NCBI RefSeq assembly: GCF_030323265.1
Contig: NZ_CP104992.1
Span: forward strand, 1,363,501 to 1,427,500
From: Terrirhizobium terrae
GTDB taxonomy: Bacteria > Pseudomonadota > Alphaproteobacteria > Rhizobiales > Rhizobiaceae
Length of the DNA stretch: 64,000 nt
Direction of reading: 5' to 3'
Shown one piece after another: positions 50,333 through 58,781 of this stretch (within the stretch, counting starts at the first letter, position 1; every line of letters starts with the position of its first letter). Made by a program: the position numbers and the translations under genes. The notes beneath the pieces were generated by a model. It was not told where the DNA came from. It made no database searches and saw only the letters and a program-made list of their open reading frames with translations.

Positions 50333-51104
50333 TCCGCACTGGCTGAGCTTGCGCGAACCGGCAGACGGAAATGCGCGCGACCGGCATCTCCTTCTGCAGG
50401 CCAAGGAGGTGATCGAGAAACATCCGGGCGGCGTCATCCTGGACATTGGCTGCGGTAGCGGCTCGACCTATCGCAGCCTGCAACCTCACCTGCACGACAA
50501 CACTCGCTGGCGGCTTCTGGACAATGACCGAGCTCTCCTGGACGAGGTCCGTAATCGCCACGGCGACGCGGTAGAGACCATCGAGATGGATCTCGGGAAT
50601 GTGGACGCCCTGCCGCTCCACGACGTTGCATTGGTGACCGCATCCGCTCTGTTCGATTTGTGTTCGGCGCAATTCATCGACAGTGTCTCGCGTCGTCTCG
50701 GCGGCGCTAGCATCGGCCTCTATGCAGCCCTCAATTACGACGGCGAGATGGACTGGACGGACGAGCACCCCTTGGACCGAACTGTCACCGCGGCCTTCAA
50801 CGCTCATCAGCAAAGCGACAAGGGGTTCGGCCTCTCGCTCGGGCCCGACGCCTGGCAGGCGCTGGCGGATGCAATGCGCCTGCAGGGTAGCGACGTCACC
50901 ATCGCAGAAAGCCCCTGGATGCTTGGAGATGAGGAAACAGACCTTCAGCTTCTTCTGTTGAGCGGGATCGCGAGTGCCGTGCAGGAACACGGCCAGAGGG
51001 AGCCAGAAGAAGTCATTTCCTGGTACGCCTATCGCCAGGACTCGGCACGAGAAAAGCGAGGCTTATGCCGGATAGGGCACCGGGATCTCATCGCGGTTTT
51101 CTAG
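50322..51104 (+). CDS. Class I SAM-dependent methyltransferase
   Basis: A 260-residue methyltransferase with SAM motif I VILDIGCGSGSTYRSL and acidic motif II region WRLLDNDRALLDEV. The later part is less conserved. The ATG at 50322 lies within the end of the glycosyltransferase gene. The 3' end overlaps the convergent RibD-like gene by 42 bases. The substrate is unknown. Confidence 0.88.
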   Translation: MSFDPHWLSLREPADGNARDRHLLLQAKEVIEKHPGGVILDIGCGSGSTYRSLQPHLHDNTRWRLLDNDRALLDEVRNRHGDAVETIEMDLGNVDALPLHDVALVTASALFDLCSAQFIDSVSRRLGGASIGLYAALNYDGEMDWTDEHPLDRTVTAAFNAHQQSDKGFGLSLGPDAWQALADAMRLQGSDVTIAESPWMLGDEETDLQLLLLSGIASAVQEHGQREPEEVISWYAYRQDSAREKRGLCRIGHRDLIAVF

Positions 51105-51875
51105 GCTTGCCGCGGTGTCGCCTGCACGCAGATCGCAATCGAAGACAATATCCGTACCGATGTTGTGTACGGTCACGCTTGGGCGCTTGGCGTCGCTCAG
51201 CAGATCGATCGGCGGAAGGTTGATGCCGGCAGGTCCCGAACCGATGATGATCGGAGCGATGGAAACATGCAGCCTGTCAATCAGGCCCTTGTCCATGAAA
51301 CGCGCGATCGTCGTCGCGCCGCCTTCCACAAGAACGCTCTTCAGGCCGCGCTCGCCGAGTGCTGCCAGGATATCAGCCGGCGCGAGTTCCCCATTCGACT
51401 GACGGCCGATCCGTACCGTTTCGTGCTCTGGACATCGTGATACGACGTCAGAGGCCTGGACGATGATGACCGGAGCGCCGCCGTCGTGAAGCATTTTCGC
51501 GTCGAGAGGCATGCGCCCGTTGCAGTCGATCACGACGCGCACCGGGCTCGATCCCGCGACCGCGCGCACAGACAGGCTGGGATTGTCGGCAACGACGGTT
51601 CCGACACCCACGATGACGGCATCGACGAGAGCGCGGCAGCGATGGAGATGTTCTATACCGTCACAGCCGGACACGTCCTTCGCATCGCCCGAGGGAGTTG
51701 CGACGCGCCCGTCGAGGGATTGCCCCACCTGCGCAAGGACAAACCTGCCACGCCTCATCGCAATCGGCCGATAGAGATCGCTGAACGGGCTGGTCCTGTC
51801 ACCGGATGCAGAGCCATCAGAGGCTAGTCGCTGTTGCCGAAGCGACAAGATGCGCTGCCATTGATCGTCGTTCAT
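51063..51875 (-). CDS. RibD C-terminal-type (DHFR-like) reductase
   Basis: A reductase of the RibD_C/dihydrofolate-reductase fold, about 270 residues. It has AQVGQSLDGRVATPSGDAK, VDAVIVGVGTVVADNPSLSVR and VLVEGGATTIARFMDKGLIDRLHVSIAPIIIG, the NADPH and substrate segments of RibD reductases, but no deaminase domain. Such proteins reduce pyrimidine or pteridine ribosides. Here it lies tail to tail with a PTPS-like/glycosyltransferase/methyltransferase set, which supports a pteridine-type pathway. The ATG at 51875 follows AGGCGAG; a GTG at 51890 is an alternative. Confidence 0.85.
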   Translation of the reverse strand: MNDDQWQRILSLRQQRLASDGSASGDRTSPFSDLYRPIAMRRGRFVLAQVGQSLDGRVATPSGDAKDVSGCDGIEHLHRCRALVDAVIVGVGTVVADNPSLSVRAVAGSSPVRVVIDCNGRMPLDAKMLHDGGAPVIIVQASDVVSRCPEHETVRIGRQSNGELAPADILAALGERGLKSVLVEGGATTIARFMDKGLIDRLHVSIAPIIIGSGPAGINLPPIDLLSDAKRPSVTVHNIGTDIVFDCDLRAGDTAASLENRDEIPVPYPA

Positions 51876-52041
51876 TCTCGCCTGTCGCACGTCATGGCCC
51901 TCTGGATCGATATGGGAAACGCGGTCACGACAGCCCGCACCTTGCCTGCACGACGAAACATTCCATCACGCATATATAGAAGAAATGGAGCATATCCGGA
52001 GCGGTCAATAGCCGTCACACGCAATTGTGCGCCGTAAACGG

Positions 52042-53273
52042 TCAGGCATCCTTGGAATCCTTGATCAGCACGGACTGATCCGTCAGGTATCTTGCAAAGA
52101 TGGGGAGGCTTGCCCCGCCGATCGCCCGTGCCTGGGCGCCGACCTTGCCCGAGATGATGTCGGGAATGATGACGCCCTGCAGATCGAGCCGGTTGACCGC
52201 CTCGATCGTCGCGCTGACCAGTCGCGTTCTGACCCAGGACGGAAAGCCGCCATCGATCACGGCCGCTCCGAAATCGATGATCGAGGCGGCCGCGACGATT
52301 GCCTGCGCGAGTGCCGCGGCCGAATCGTCGATCCACGCCTGCAAAGGCTCGCCGAAATCGATCCAGTCATCAGCCGAATACCAGAGCGGCTGGGGATCGA
52401 TATTGCGTTCCCGCAGCATGTTTTCGAGCACGAAGATCGAGGCGATGTCGAGCAATTGGCGGTTTTGGCCCTTCTTGTCATGCACCGGCAGCGGCCCGAC
52501 CGCACCGGCAGTTCCCGTGCGTCCGGAAAAAATTGCGGAATTGAGGACGATGCCTCCGCCGATGAACGATCCGATGAAGAGATAAAGGAAATCCGGATAA
52601 TGGGAGCCGATGCCGAACACGAGCTCGGCGCCGCAGGCGCTTGTCGCGTCGTTCTGGAGATAGACCGCGTAGGGTGTCTTGGCCGAGATCTCGGCCTGAA
52701 GATCGAAGCCTCGCCAGGCGTCCATGGCTCCGGGCGGCGCACCGACTTCGTCGGCCCAATTCCACAATTCAAGGGTGCTGCGATGCCGACGCCGGCAATA
52801 CGGCTCCGTTCTACGTCATCGAGCTCGCCCTCGATCCTTGCCATGCCGGACGTGATGATCCTGATGATCTCCTCTGGGCGAGGGTAAGCATAGGTTTCAT
52901 GGTACTGCTTGCGAACGCCGCCGGCGAAATCCATCAGCACGAGATCCGCACTGCGGCGACCGATCTTCACGCCGAACGACAAGACCGCGTCCGGATTGAG
53001 GCGCATCGGAATGGACGGCTGCCCAACCCGTCCGCGTATCGGCTCTCCGCGCAGCAGCAGCCCATCCTGTTCGAGTGAGCGCATGATCACGGAAGCCGTC
53101 TGGGCGGAAAGACCGCTCAACCGCGTGATATCCGCCTTCGACAGTGCTCCATGCAGACGCACGAGCGAAAGAACCAGCCGCTCGTTGTAAGCCCGCACGC
53201 GGATCTGGTTCGATCCGCCGGCAAATCGCGTCGTCGTCATAGACCCTGAAAGCGGGCCGTCTGGAACAGACAT
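52042..53273 (-). CDS. frcR: FrcR, ROK-family regulator of the fructose operon, one apparent frameshift
   Basis: A regulator of about 410 residues with an N-terminal helix-turn-helix (HGALSKADITRLSGLSAQTASVIMRSLE) and a C-terminal ROK sugar-kinase-like domain (GVGIAAPFELWNWADE after correction, QNDATSACGAE, GSFIGGGIVL). The frame breaks at 52771, where one more A in the plus strand (T on the coding strand) restores the protein. It is divergent from frcBCAK, as in Sinorhizobium meliloti. It probably represses that operon in the absence of fructose. The start may be 53273 or 53240. Confidence 0.85.
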
Positions 53274-53326
53274 TAGTCATTCCCCGAATTCCAATGGATG
53301 TCGTCTAGCATCGCACGCCAAATAAA

Positions 53327-53343
53327 TAATTCAATCGGAATTA
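53327..53343. promoter_or_regulatory. Candidate FrcR operator palindrome
   Basis: TAATTC-AATCG-GAATTA is a 6-bp inverted repeat in an AT-rich patch between frcR and frcB, directly upstream of the frcB -35 box. Position and symmetry suit a regulator binding site. No binding data are implied. Confidence 0.4.
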
Positions 53344-53347
53344 ATTA

Positions 53348-53376
53348 TTGACAGACAAACCCGTTTGGCACTTAAT
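53348..53376 (+). promoter_or_regulatory. Putative sigma-70 promoter of frcBCAK
   Basis: TTGACA (53348-53353) and CTTAAT (53371-53376) are spaced by 17 bases, a near-consensus arrangement, about 110 bases before the frcB ATG. The candidate operator lies just upstream. Confidence 0.65.
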
Positions 53377-53485
53377 CTGCGCCAGTGAACATTCGGGAAC
53401 GGCTTTGGAGGAGGCATCCCGCATTCGGCTTGACCCGTGTTCGCAGGTTCGGTCCGCTCGGCGGCCATTTGTTCTGGAGGAGAGC

Positions 53486-54511
53486 ATGAAGAAATCCGTA
53501 TTGTCCGTGACTTTTGCCGCCTTGGCGCTCGGCGTCGCTTTTGCAGCACCTGCCCGTGCCGCCGACGTTTCGGCCTGCCTGATCACCAAGACCGACACCA
53601 ATCCCTTCTTCGTCAAGATGAAGGAGGGCGCGACCGCCAAGGCCAAGGAACTTGGCATGACGCTGAAATCCTACGCCGGCAAGATCGACGGCGATTCGGA
53701 AAGCCAGGTCGCCGCGATCGAGACATGCATCGCCGACGGCGCCAAGGGCATCCTGATCACCGCCTCCGATACCAAGGGCATCGTGCCGAACCTGAAACAG
53801 GCCCGCGACGCCGGCATGCTGGTGATCGCTCTCGATACGCCGCTCGAACCGATCGATGCGGCCGACATGACATTCGCCACCGACAACCTCCTCGCCGGCA
53901 AGCTGATTGGCGAGTGGGCGAAGGAAACGCTCGGCGACGCGGCCAAGGAAGCCAAGGTCGCCTTCCTCGACCTGACGCCGTCCCAGCCGTCCGTGGACGT
54001 GTTGCGCGACCAGGGCTTCATGATGGGCTTCGGTATCGATCCCAAGGATCCAAACCGCATCGGCGACGAGGATGATCCGCGCATCGTCGGCCACGACATC
54101 ACCAACGGCAACGAGGAAGGCGGCCGCACCGCCATGGAGAACCTTCTTCAGAAGGATCCGACCATCAACGTCGTCCACACGATCAACGAACCTGCTGCTG
54201 CAGGCGCCTATGAGGCGTTGAAGGCAGTCGGTCGCGAGAAGGACGTCCTTGTGGTTTCCATCGATGGTGGTTGCCCGGGCGTGAAGAATGTCGCCGATGG
54301 CGTGATCGGCGCGACCTCCCAGCAGTACCCGCTGCAAATGGCAGCACTCGGCATCGAAGCCATCAAGAAATTCGCCGACAGCGGTGAAAAGCCCAAGCCG
54401 ACCGAAGGCAAGGACTTCTTCGACACCGGCGTGACGCTGGTGACGGACAAGCCCGTGCCCGCGATCAAGTCGATCGATACCAAGGAAGCTCTCGGCAAAT
54501 GCTGGGGCTGA
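53486..54511 (+). CDS. frcB: FrcB, fructose ABC transporter substrate-binding protein
   Basis: A periplasmic sugar-binding protein of 341 residues, ribose/fructose type. The signal peptide is [25 protein letters not shown]. The mature protein includes [51 protein letters not shown] and the C-terminal Cys in GKCWG, characteristic of FrcB. The ATG at 53486 has GGAGGAG upstream. The gene order frcR, frcBCAK supports high-affinity fructose (and mannose or ribose) uptake. Confidence 0.93.
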   Translation: MKKSVLSVTFAALALGVAFAAPARAADVSACLITKTDTNPFFVKMKEGATAKAKELGMTLKSYAGKIDGDSESQVAAIETCIADGAKGILITASDTKGIVPNLKQARDAGMLVIALDTPLEPIDAADMTFATDNLLAGKLIGEWAKETLGDAAKEAKVAFLDLTPSQPSVDVLRDQGFMMGFGIDPKDPNRIGDEDDPRIVGHDITNGNEEGGRTAMENLLQKDPTINVVHTINEPAAAGAYEALKAVGREKDVLVVSIDGGCPGVKNVADGVIGATSQQYPLQMAALGIEAIKKFADSGEKPKPTEGKDFFDTGVTLVTDKPVPAIKSIDTKEALGKCWG

Positions 54512-54607
54512 TCAGCCTTTAGAAAATCGTCCGGCGGGCCTGCAACGGCTCGCCGGCGGACGACCATCTGGTCCTCGGGAGCGGGACGGAAGCGGAGGAG
54601 AATGCCC

Positions 54608-55685
54608 ATGACTGACCCGGTAGCGTCAGCACCGCGTGATGACTACGAGACGGTGCTGAAGGACAGCTCCAAGGACGTCGCCTCGTTCGACAACAACGAC
54701 AGGTCCGCGGTCGAGAAATTCCGCTATTTCCTGCATTCAAGCCCGTCCACGGTGTCCCTGATCGTCCTGATCGTATCACTTACGGTCTTCGGCCTTCTTC
54801 TTGGCACCAAGTTTTTCTCGGCCTTCGCGCTGACCCTCATCCTGCAGCAGGTGGCAATTACCGGCATTGTCGGCGCCGCCCAGTCGCTGGTGATCATGAC
54901 TGCTGGCATCGACCTGTCCGTCGGAGCCATCATGGTTCTGTCATCAGTCGTGATGGGCCAGTTTGCCTTCCGCTATGGCCTGCCGCCCGAACTCTCCATT
55001 CTCTGCGGTTTTGCCGTGGGTGCATTTTGCGGCTTCATCAACGGTGTGCTGATCGCCAGGGTGAAGCTCCCCCTTCATCGTCACACTCGGCATGTGGCAG
55101 ATCGTACTGGCCACCAATTTCCTCTACTCAGCCAACGAGACGATCCGGGCACAGGAGATCGAGGCCAATGCGCCGATCCTCCAGTTCTTCGGCGAGACCT
55201 TCCGCATCGGCGGCGCCGTGTTCACCTATGGCGTCATCGCCATGATCCTGCTCGTTGCGCTGCTCTGGTACGTGCTCAACCACACGGCATGGGGGCGACA
55301 TCTCTATGCTGTCGGCGATGACCCGGAAGCGGCCGACCTCTCCGGCGTCAACGTAAAGCGCATGCTGATTTCGGTCTATGTGATTGCCGGCCTGATCTGC
55401 GCACTTGCCGGCTGGGCACTGATCGGCCGCCTCGGCTCCGTTTCTCCGACAGCCGGCCAGTTCGCCAATATCGAATCCATTACGGCGGTCGTCATCGGCG
55501 GCATATCGCTCTTCGGTGGACGGGGCTCGATCCTCGGCATGATGTTCGGCGCCCTGATCGTCGGCGTCTTCTCTCTCGGCCTGAGGCTTCTCGGGACCGA
55601 TGTGCAATGGACCTATCTCCTGATCGGCGTGCTCATCATCGTCGCCGTCGCAACCGATCAATGGATCAGAAAGGCATCTCGCTGA
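54608..55685 (+). CDS. frcC: FrcC, fructose ABC transporter permease, one apparent frameshift
   Basis: An inner-membrane permease of the RbsC family, about 359 residues after correction, with about ten helices. Family segments are GIVGAAQSLVIMTAGIDLSVG, LGMWQIVLATNFLYSANETI and GGISLFGGRGSILGMMFGAL. The frame breaks at the C5 run 55069-55073; seven C residues would read RVKLPPFIVTLGMWQ. The ATG at 54608 is favoured because AGGAG lies 7 bases before it, rather than the ATG at 54602. The stop and the frcA start share a base (TGATG). Confidence 0.9.
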
Positions 55686-56476
55686 TGACCGAGGCACAGA
55701 CAAGACAGCCGATCCTCTCAGGACGCGGCCTGATCAAGCGCTACGGCCGGGTAACGGCAATCGACCATGCCGATTTCGATCTCTATCCGGGCGAGATCCT
55801 GGCCGTGATCGGCGACAATGGTGCCGGCAAGTCTTCGCTGATCAAGGCGATCTCCGGCGCCATCCGGCCCGACGAAGGCGAGATCCGCATGGACGGCAAG
55901 GTCGTGCAGTTCTCGTCGCCGATCGAAGCCCGCAAGGCCGGCATCGAAACCGTCTACCAGAACCTCGCCCTCTCCCCGGCGCTTTCCATAGCCGACAATA
56001 TGTTTCTCGGCCGGGAGATCCGCAAACCGGGTTTCATGGGAAAATTCCTCCGCAAGCTCGATCACGCAGCCATGGAGAAAATGGCGCGAGAAAAGCTTTC
56101 CGATCTCGGGTTGATGACCATCCAGAACATCAACCAGGCGGTCGAGACGCTGTCCGGCGGCCAGCGTCAGGGCGTGGCTGTGGCGCGGGCTGCGGCCTTC
56201 GGTTCCAAGGTCATCATTCTCGATGAGCCCACGGCCGCACTTGGTGTCAAGGAAAGCCGGCGAGTTCTGGAGCTCATTCTCGATGTGCGGTCACGCGGCA
56301 TCCCGATCATATTGATCTCCCACAACATGCCGCATGTGTTCGAGATAGCAGATCGCATCCACATCCATCGGCTCGGCAAGCGCCTCACGGTTATCAATCC
56401 GAAGGACTACACGATGTCGGATGCCGTAGCCTTCATGACGGGCGCAAAGGCTCCCACGGAAACCATCGCAGCATGA
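55685..56476 (+). CDS. frcA: FrcA, fructose ABC transporter ATPase
   Basis: A single-domain ATPase of 263 residues. Walker A is GDNGAGKSSLIK, the Q loop is in YQNLALSP, the signature is LSGGQRQGVAVARA, Walker B is VIILDEPTAALG and the switch His is in LISHNMP. The single-domain form distinguishes FrcA from the fused RbsA-type ATPases. Its stop overlaps frcK (ATGA). Confidence 0.94.
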   Translation: MTEAQTRQPILSGRGLIKRYGRVTAIDHADFDLYPGEILAVIGDNGAGKSSLIKAISGAIRPDEGEIRMDGKVVQFSSPIEARKAGIETVYQNLALSPALSIADNMFLGREIRKPGFMGKFLRKLDHAAMEKMAREKLSDLGLMTIQNINQAVETLSGGQRQGVAVARAAAFGSKVIILDEPTAALGVKESRRVLELILDVRSRGIPIILISHNMPHVFEIADRIHIHRLGKRLTVINPKDYTMSDAVAFMTGAKAPTETIAA

Positions 56477-57110
56477 CCAGCGGAGACAAGGCGGACGACA
56501 TCTCCCGGATTGTCGACGCCGTCCTGGGAAAGGCTGCCGGCAGGGCGCGGTTTCTGATCGCGATTGCCGGCCCGCCGGGCGCCGGCAAATCCACCCTGGC
56601 GGACCAGCTCTGCGAGGCCACGCGAGCCAGGGAGAGAGCGCCGAAGTGCTGCCGATGGATGGCTTCCATATGGACGACGACGTGCTGCGGCAAAAGGGAT
56701 CCTATGCGCGGAAGGGTGCCCCGGATACGTTCGATGTCCGTGGCTTTCTCGACATCATTCGCGCCGTCAAAGATGGCGGGGATGAGGTACTGGTTCCGGT
56801 CTTCGACAGGACCCGCGAGCTTGCCATTGCGGCAGCACGTATTGTTCCTGTCTCGACACGCTTCATCTTTGTCGAAGGCAATTATCTTCTCCTCGACCAG
56901 TCACCGTGGAGTGCGCTCGCAAGCCAATTCGACTTCTCGGTCATGATCTCACCGCCGGTCGCCACGCTGGAAGAACGCCTCATGCACCGCTGGCTTTCAC
57001 TCGGGTTCGACGAGCAGGCGGCGCGGACGAAAACGGAAGGCAACGACCTTCGCAACGGCGAGCTTGTTCGCCGGCACTCGCGACAGGCCGATATCCTGCT
57101 CGGATCCTAA
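56473..57110 (+). CDS. frcK: FrcK, kinase-like protein of the fructose operon, one apparent frameshift
   Basis: A P-loop kinase of the pantothenate/uridine kinase type, about 212 residues. Walker A is IAGPPGAGKSTLAD; the later blocks include AEVLPMDGFHMDDDVLRQKGSYARKGAPDTFD and FVEGNYLLLDQSPW. The frame breaks near 56626-56634 (GGGAGAGAGCG); loss of one base or gain of two explains it. FrcK was described as the fourth gene of the S. meliloti fructose operon, with an unclear substrate. Confidence 0.87.
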
Positions 57111-57296
57111 AGGCCCATGCGAATTCATGTGTTTGCGGCTCGAAAGCGAGAGCCGCGAGCGCCCGTCGTTTGTTACATAATCTTTCATTCGCTACAGTTC
57201 ACATACGAAACGCCGGAATAGAAACAGTCGAATAGCTCTCCCCAGCGACCCTTCGCGAAGACCCGGAAAAGGGTCAAAGCTCTAGGGAGAGTAGAA

Positions 57297-57467
57297 ATGA
57301 ACCAACTGATCGAGACTATGAGAAGCCTGTCGAACTGGCTGAGGACGCGCCTCACCATTCGCGAGTTGATGGCGCTCGATGACGACAGCCTGAAAGACAT
57401 CGGCCTGTCGCGCAGCACGATTGCCTATCACGTCAAGCATGGCAGGATCGGCAAGCGACGCAACTGA
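57297..57467 (+). CDS. DUF1127 small protein
   Basis: A 56-residue basic protein: MNQLIETMRSLSNWLRTRLT at the start, then the DUF1127 core TIRELMALDDDSLKDIGLSR and a Lys/Arg-rich tail. The ATG follows AGGGAGAGTAGA. Arg-rich DUF1127 proteins in alphaproteobacteria bind RNA or affect phosphate, carbon and stress responses; which role applies here is unknown. Upstream, GACCCTT...AAGGGTC (57247-57275) may form a hairpin in the leader. Confidence 0.85.
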   Translation: MNQLIETMRSLSNWLRTRLTIRELMALDDDSLKDIGLSRSTIAYHVKHGRIGKRRN

Positions 57468-57483
57468 TTGCATCTGGCTCGAT

Positions 57484-57524
57484 AGCTTGTCGCGGCTGCG
57501 GAGAACCAAGCGCCGCGACAAGCT
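57484..57524. terminator. Strong inverted repeat, possible terminator between DUF1127 and ptsN
   Basis: AGCTTGTCGCGGC (57484-57496) and GCCGCGACAAGCT (57512-57524) form a perfect 13-bp stem with a 15-base loop. No T tract follows on either side, so it may instead be an mRNA-stabilising or protein-binding element. It lies between two convergent genes. Confidence 0.5.
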
Positions 57525-57614
57525 GACGAGCAGCATATCAACCGATGTCGGCGGCGAATTACCGGCTGCCGTTAGTAATGCTGACTTCATTACGTTTCCG
57601 CGCCAGCGAACCAT

Positions 57615-58058
57615 TCACGCGGTAAGGATCGCATAGATCTCCTCGGCACTGCCTGCCTGGCAAATCGCAGGCAGGATTCTGTCGTCGCGAAATTTCCGGG
57701 CCACACAGGACAGCATGTTGAGGCCATCGCGACCGGCACCCGCCGGTGAAAGCAGGAGGATGACGACGTCGACCGGCAGCCCGTCCATCGCATCGAAATC
57801 CACCGGCTTGGCGAGCTTGGCGCAAAGGCAGAGCGGTTCTTGCAACGCCTCGAATCGAGCATGCGGTATGGCGATGCCGTCGCCGATACCCGTCGAGCCC
57901 AATCTTTCCCTTTCAAGCAGGCCCTTCGAGATATCACCGGCCGCGAGCTTGCTTTTCTTGCTGGCGATTTCGGCAAGCAGCCGGAGAACCTGATCCTTGG
58001 ATGCGGCCTGTACGCCGACAACAATGTTCTCACTCGGCAGGAAGTCCTGCAGTTTCAT
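57615..58058 (-). CDS. ptsN: PtsN-like EIIA(Ntr) protein in the kdp operon
   Basis: A 147-residue PTS EIIA domain. The phosphorylated His is in GIGDGIAIPHARF. In E. coli, unphosphorylated EIIA(Ntr) binds KdpD and stimulates it, so a ptsN copy directly downstream of kdpE is functionally suggestive. The start at 58058 has GGAG 8 bases upstream; an ATG at 58070 is an alternative. Rhizobia usually have another ptsN near rpoN; this would then be a dedicated paralogue. Confidence 0.9.
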   Translation of the reverse strand: MKLQDFLPSENIVVGVQAASKDQVLRLLAEIASKKSKLAAGDISKGLLERERLGSTGIGDGIAIPHARFEALQEPLCLCAKLAKPVDFDAMDGLPVDVVILLLSPAGAGRDGLNMLSCVARKFRDDRILPAICQAGSAEEIYAILTA

Positions 58059-58085
58059 GATGCACTCCATGGAGCTTGGATATTT

Positions 58086-58781
58086 TCAACTTGGCTCGGT
58101 GAGCCGGTAGCCGACGCCTGTTTCGGTGAGGATGTATCGCGGCTGATCGGGGCTCTCCTCGATCTTCTGGCGAAGCTGGCGGACATAGACCCTCAGATAC
58201 TGCACATCGGTAATCTCGCCCCAGACCTTGTCGAGGATGAAGCGGTGGGTGAGCACCCGACCGGAATACTGCACGAGAAGCCGGAGGATGTCGTATTCCT
58301 TCGGGGTCAGCTTGACCTCCTCGCCCTTTACCTTGACGATCCGCTTGACGAGATCGACCGAGAGATCGCCCACCTGAAACAGAGGATTTTCTCCCTGCGT
58401 CTGCAGCCGGTGCCGCAATGCGACGCGGATTCGTGCCACCAGTTCGTTCATGCCGAACGGCTTCGTCACATAATCGTCCGCGCCAAGCTCCAGCGCCTTG
58501 ACGATGCCCGCCTCGTCGGTGCGGCTGGACAGGATGACGATCGGGAAGGTGACATCGTCGGCTCGCCACTTCGCCAGCAATTCGTGACCGGCAATATCCG
58601 GCAGGCCGAGATCCAGCAGTACGAGATCCGGCGTGTTGGACACCGCCATCTCCATTGCGGCCTTGGCATTCGGAGCGCCTTGAACCGAAAACCCTTGCGA
58701 CGAGAGGCCGACATCCAGGAGCTTGCGGATCGGCGGCTCGTCATCGACCACCAGTATCTTTACCGTTGGATTGGTCATCAT
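58086..58781 (-). CDS. kdpE: KdpE, response regulator
   Basis: An OmpR-type response regulator of 231 residues controlling the kdp operon. Receiver features are VVDDEPPIRK, the phosphoacceptor Asp in LVLLDLGLPD and KPFGMNELVARI. The winged-helix output domain ends RQKIEESPDQPRYILTETGVGYRL. The ATG overlaps the kdpD stop (ATGA). Confidence 0.95.
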   Translation of the reverse strand: MMTNPTVKILVVDDEPPIRKLLDVGLSSQGFSVQGAPNAKAAMEMAVSNTPDLVLLDLGLPDIAGHELLAKWRADDVTFPIVILSSRTDEAGIVKALELGADDYVTKPFGMNELVARIRVALRHRLQTQGENPLFQVGDLSVDLVKRIVKVKGEEVKLTPKEYDILRLLVQYSGRVLTHRFILDKVWGEITDVQYLRVYVRQLRQKIEESPDQPRYILTETGVGYRLTEPS

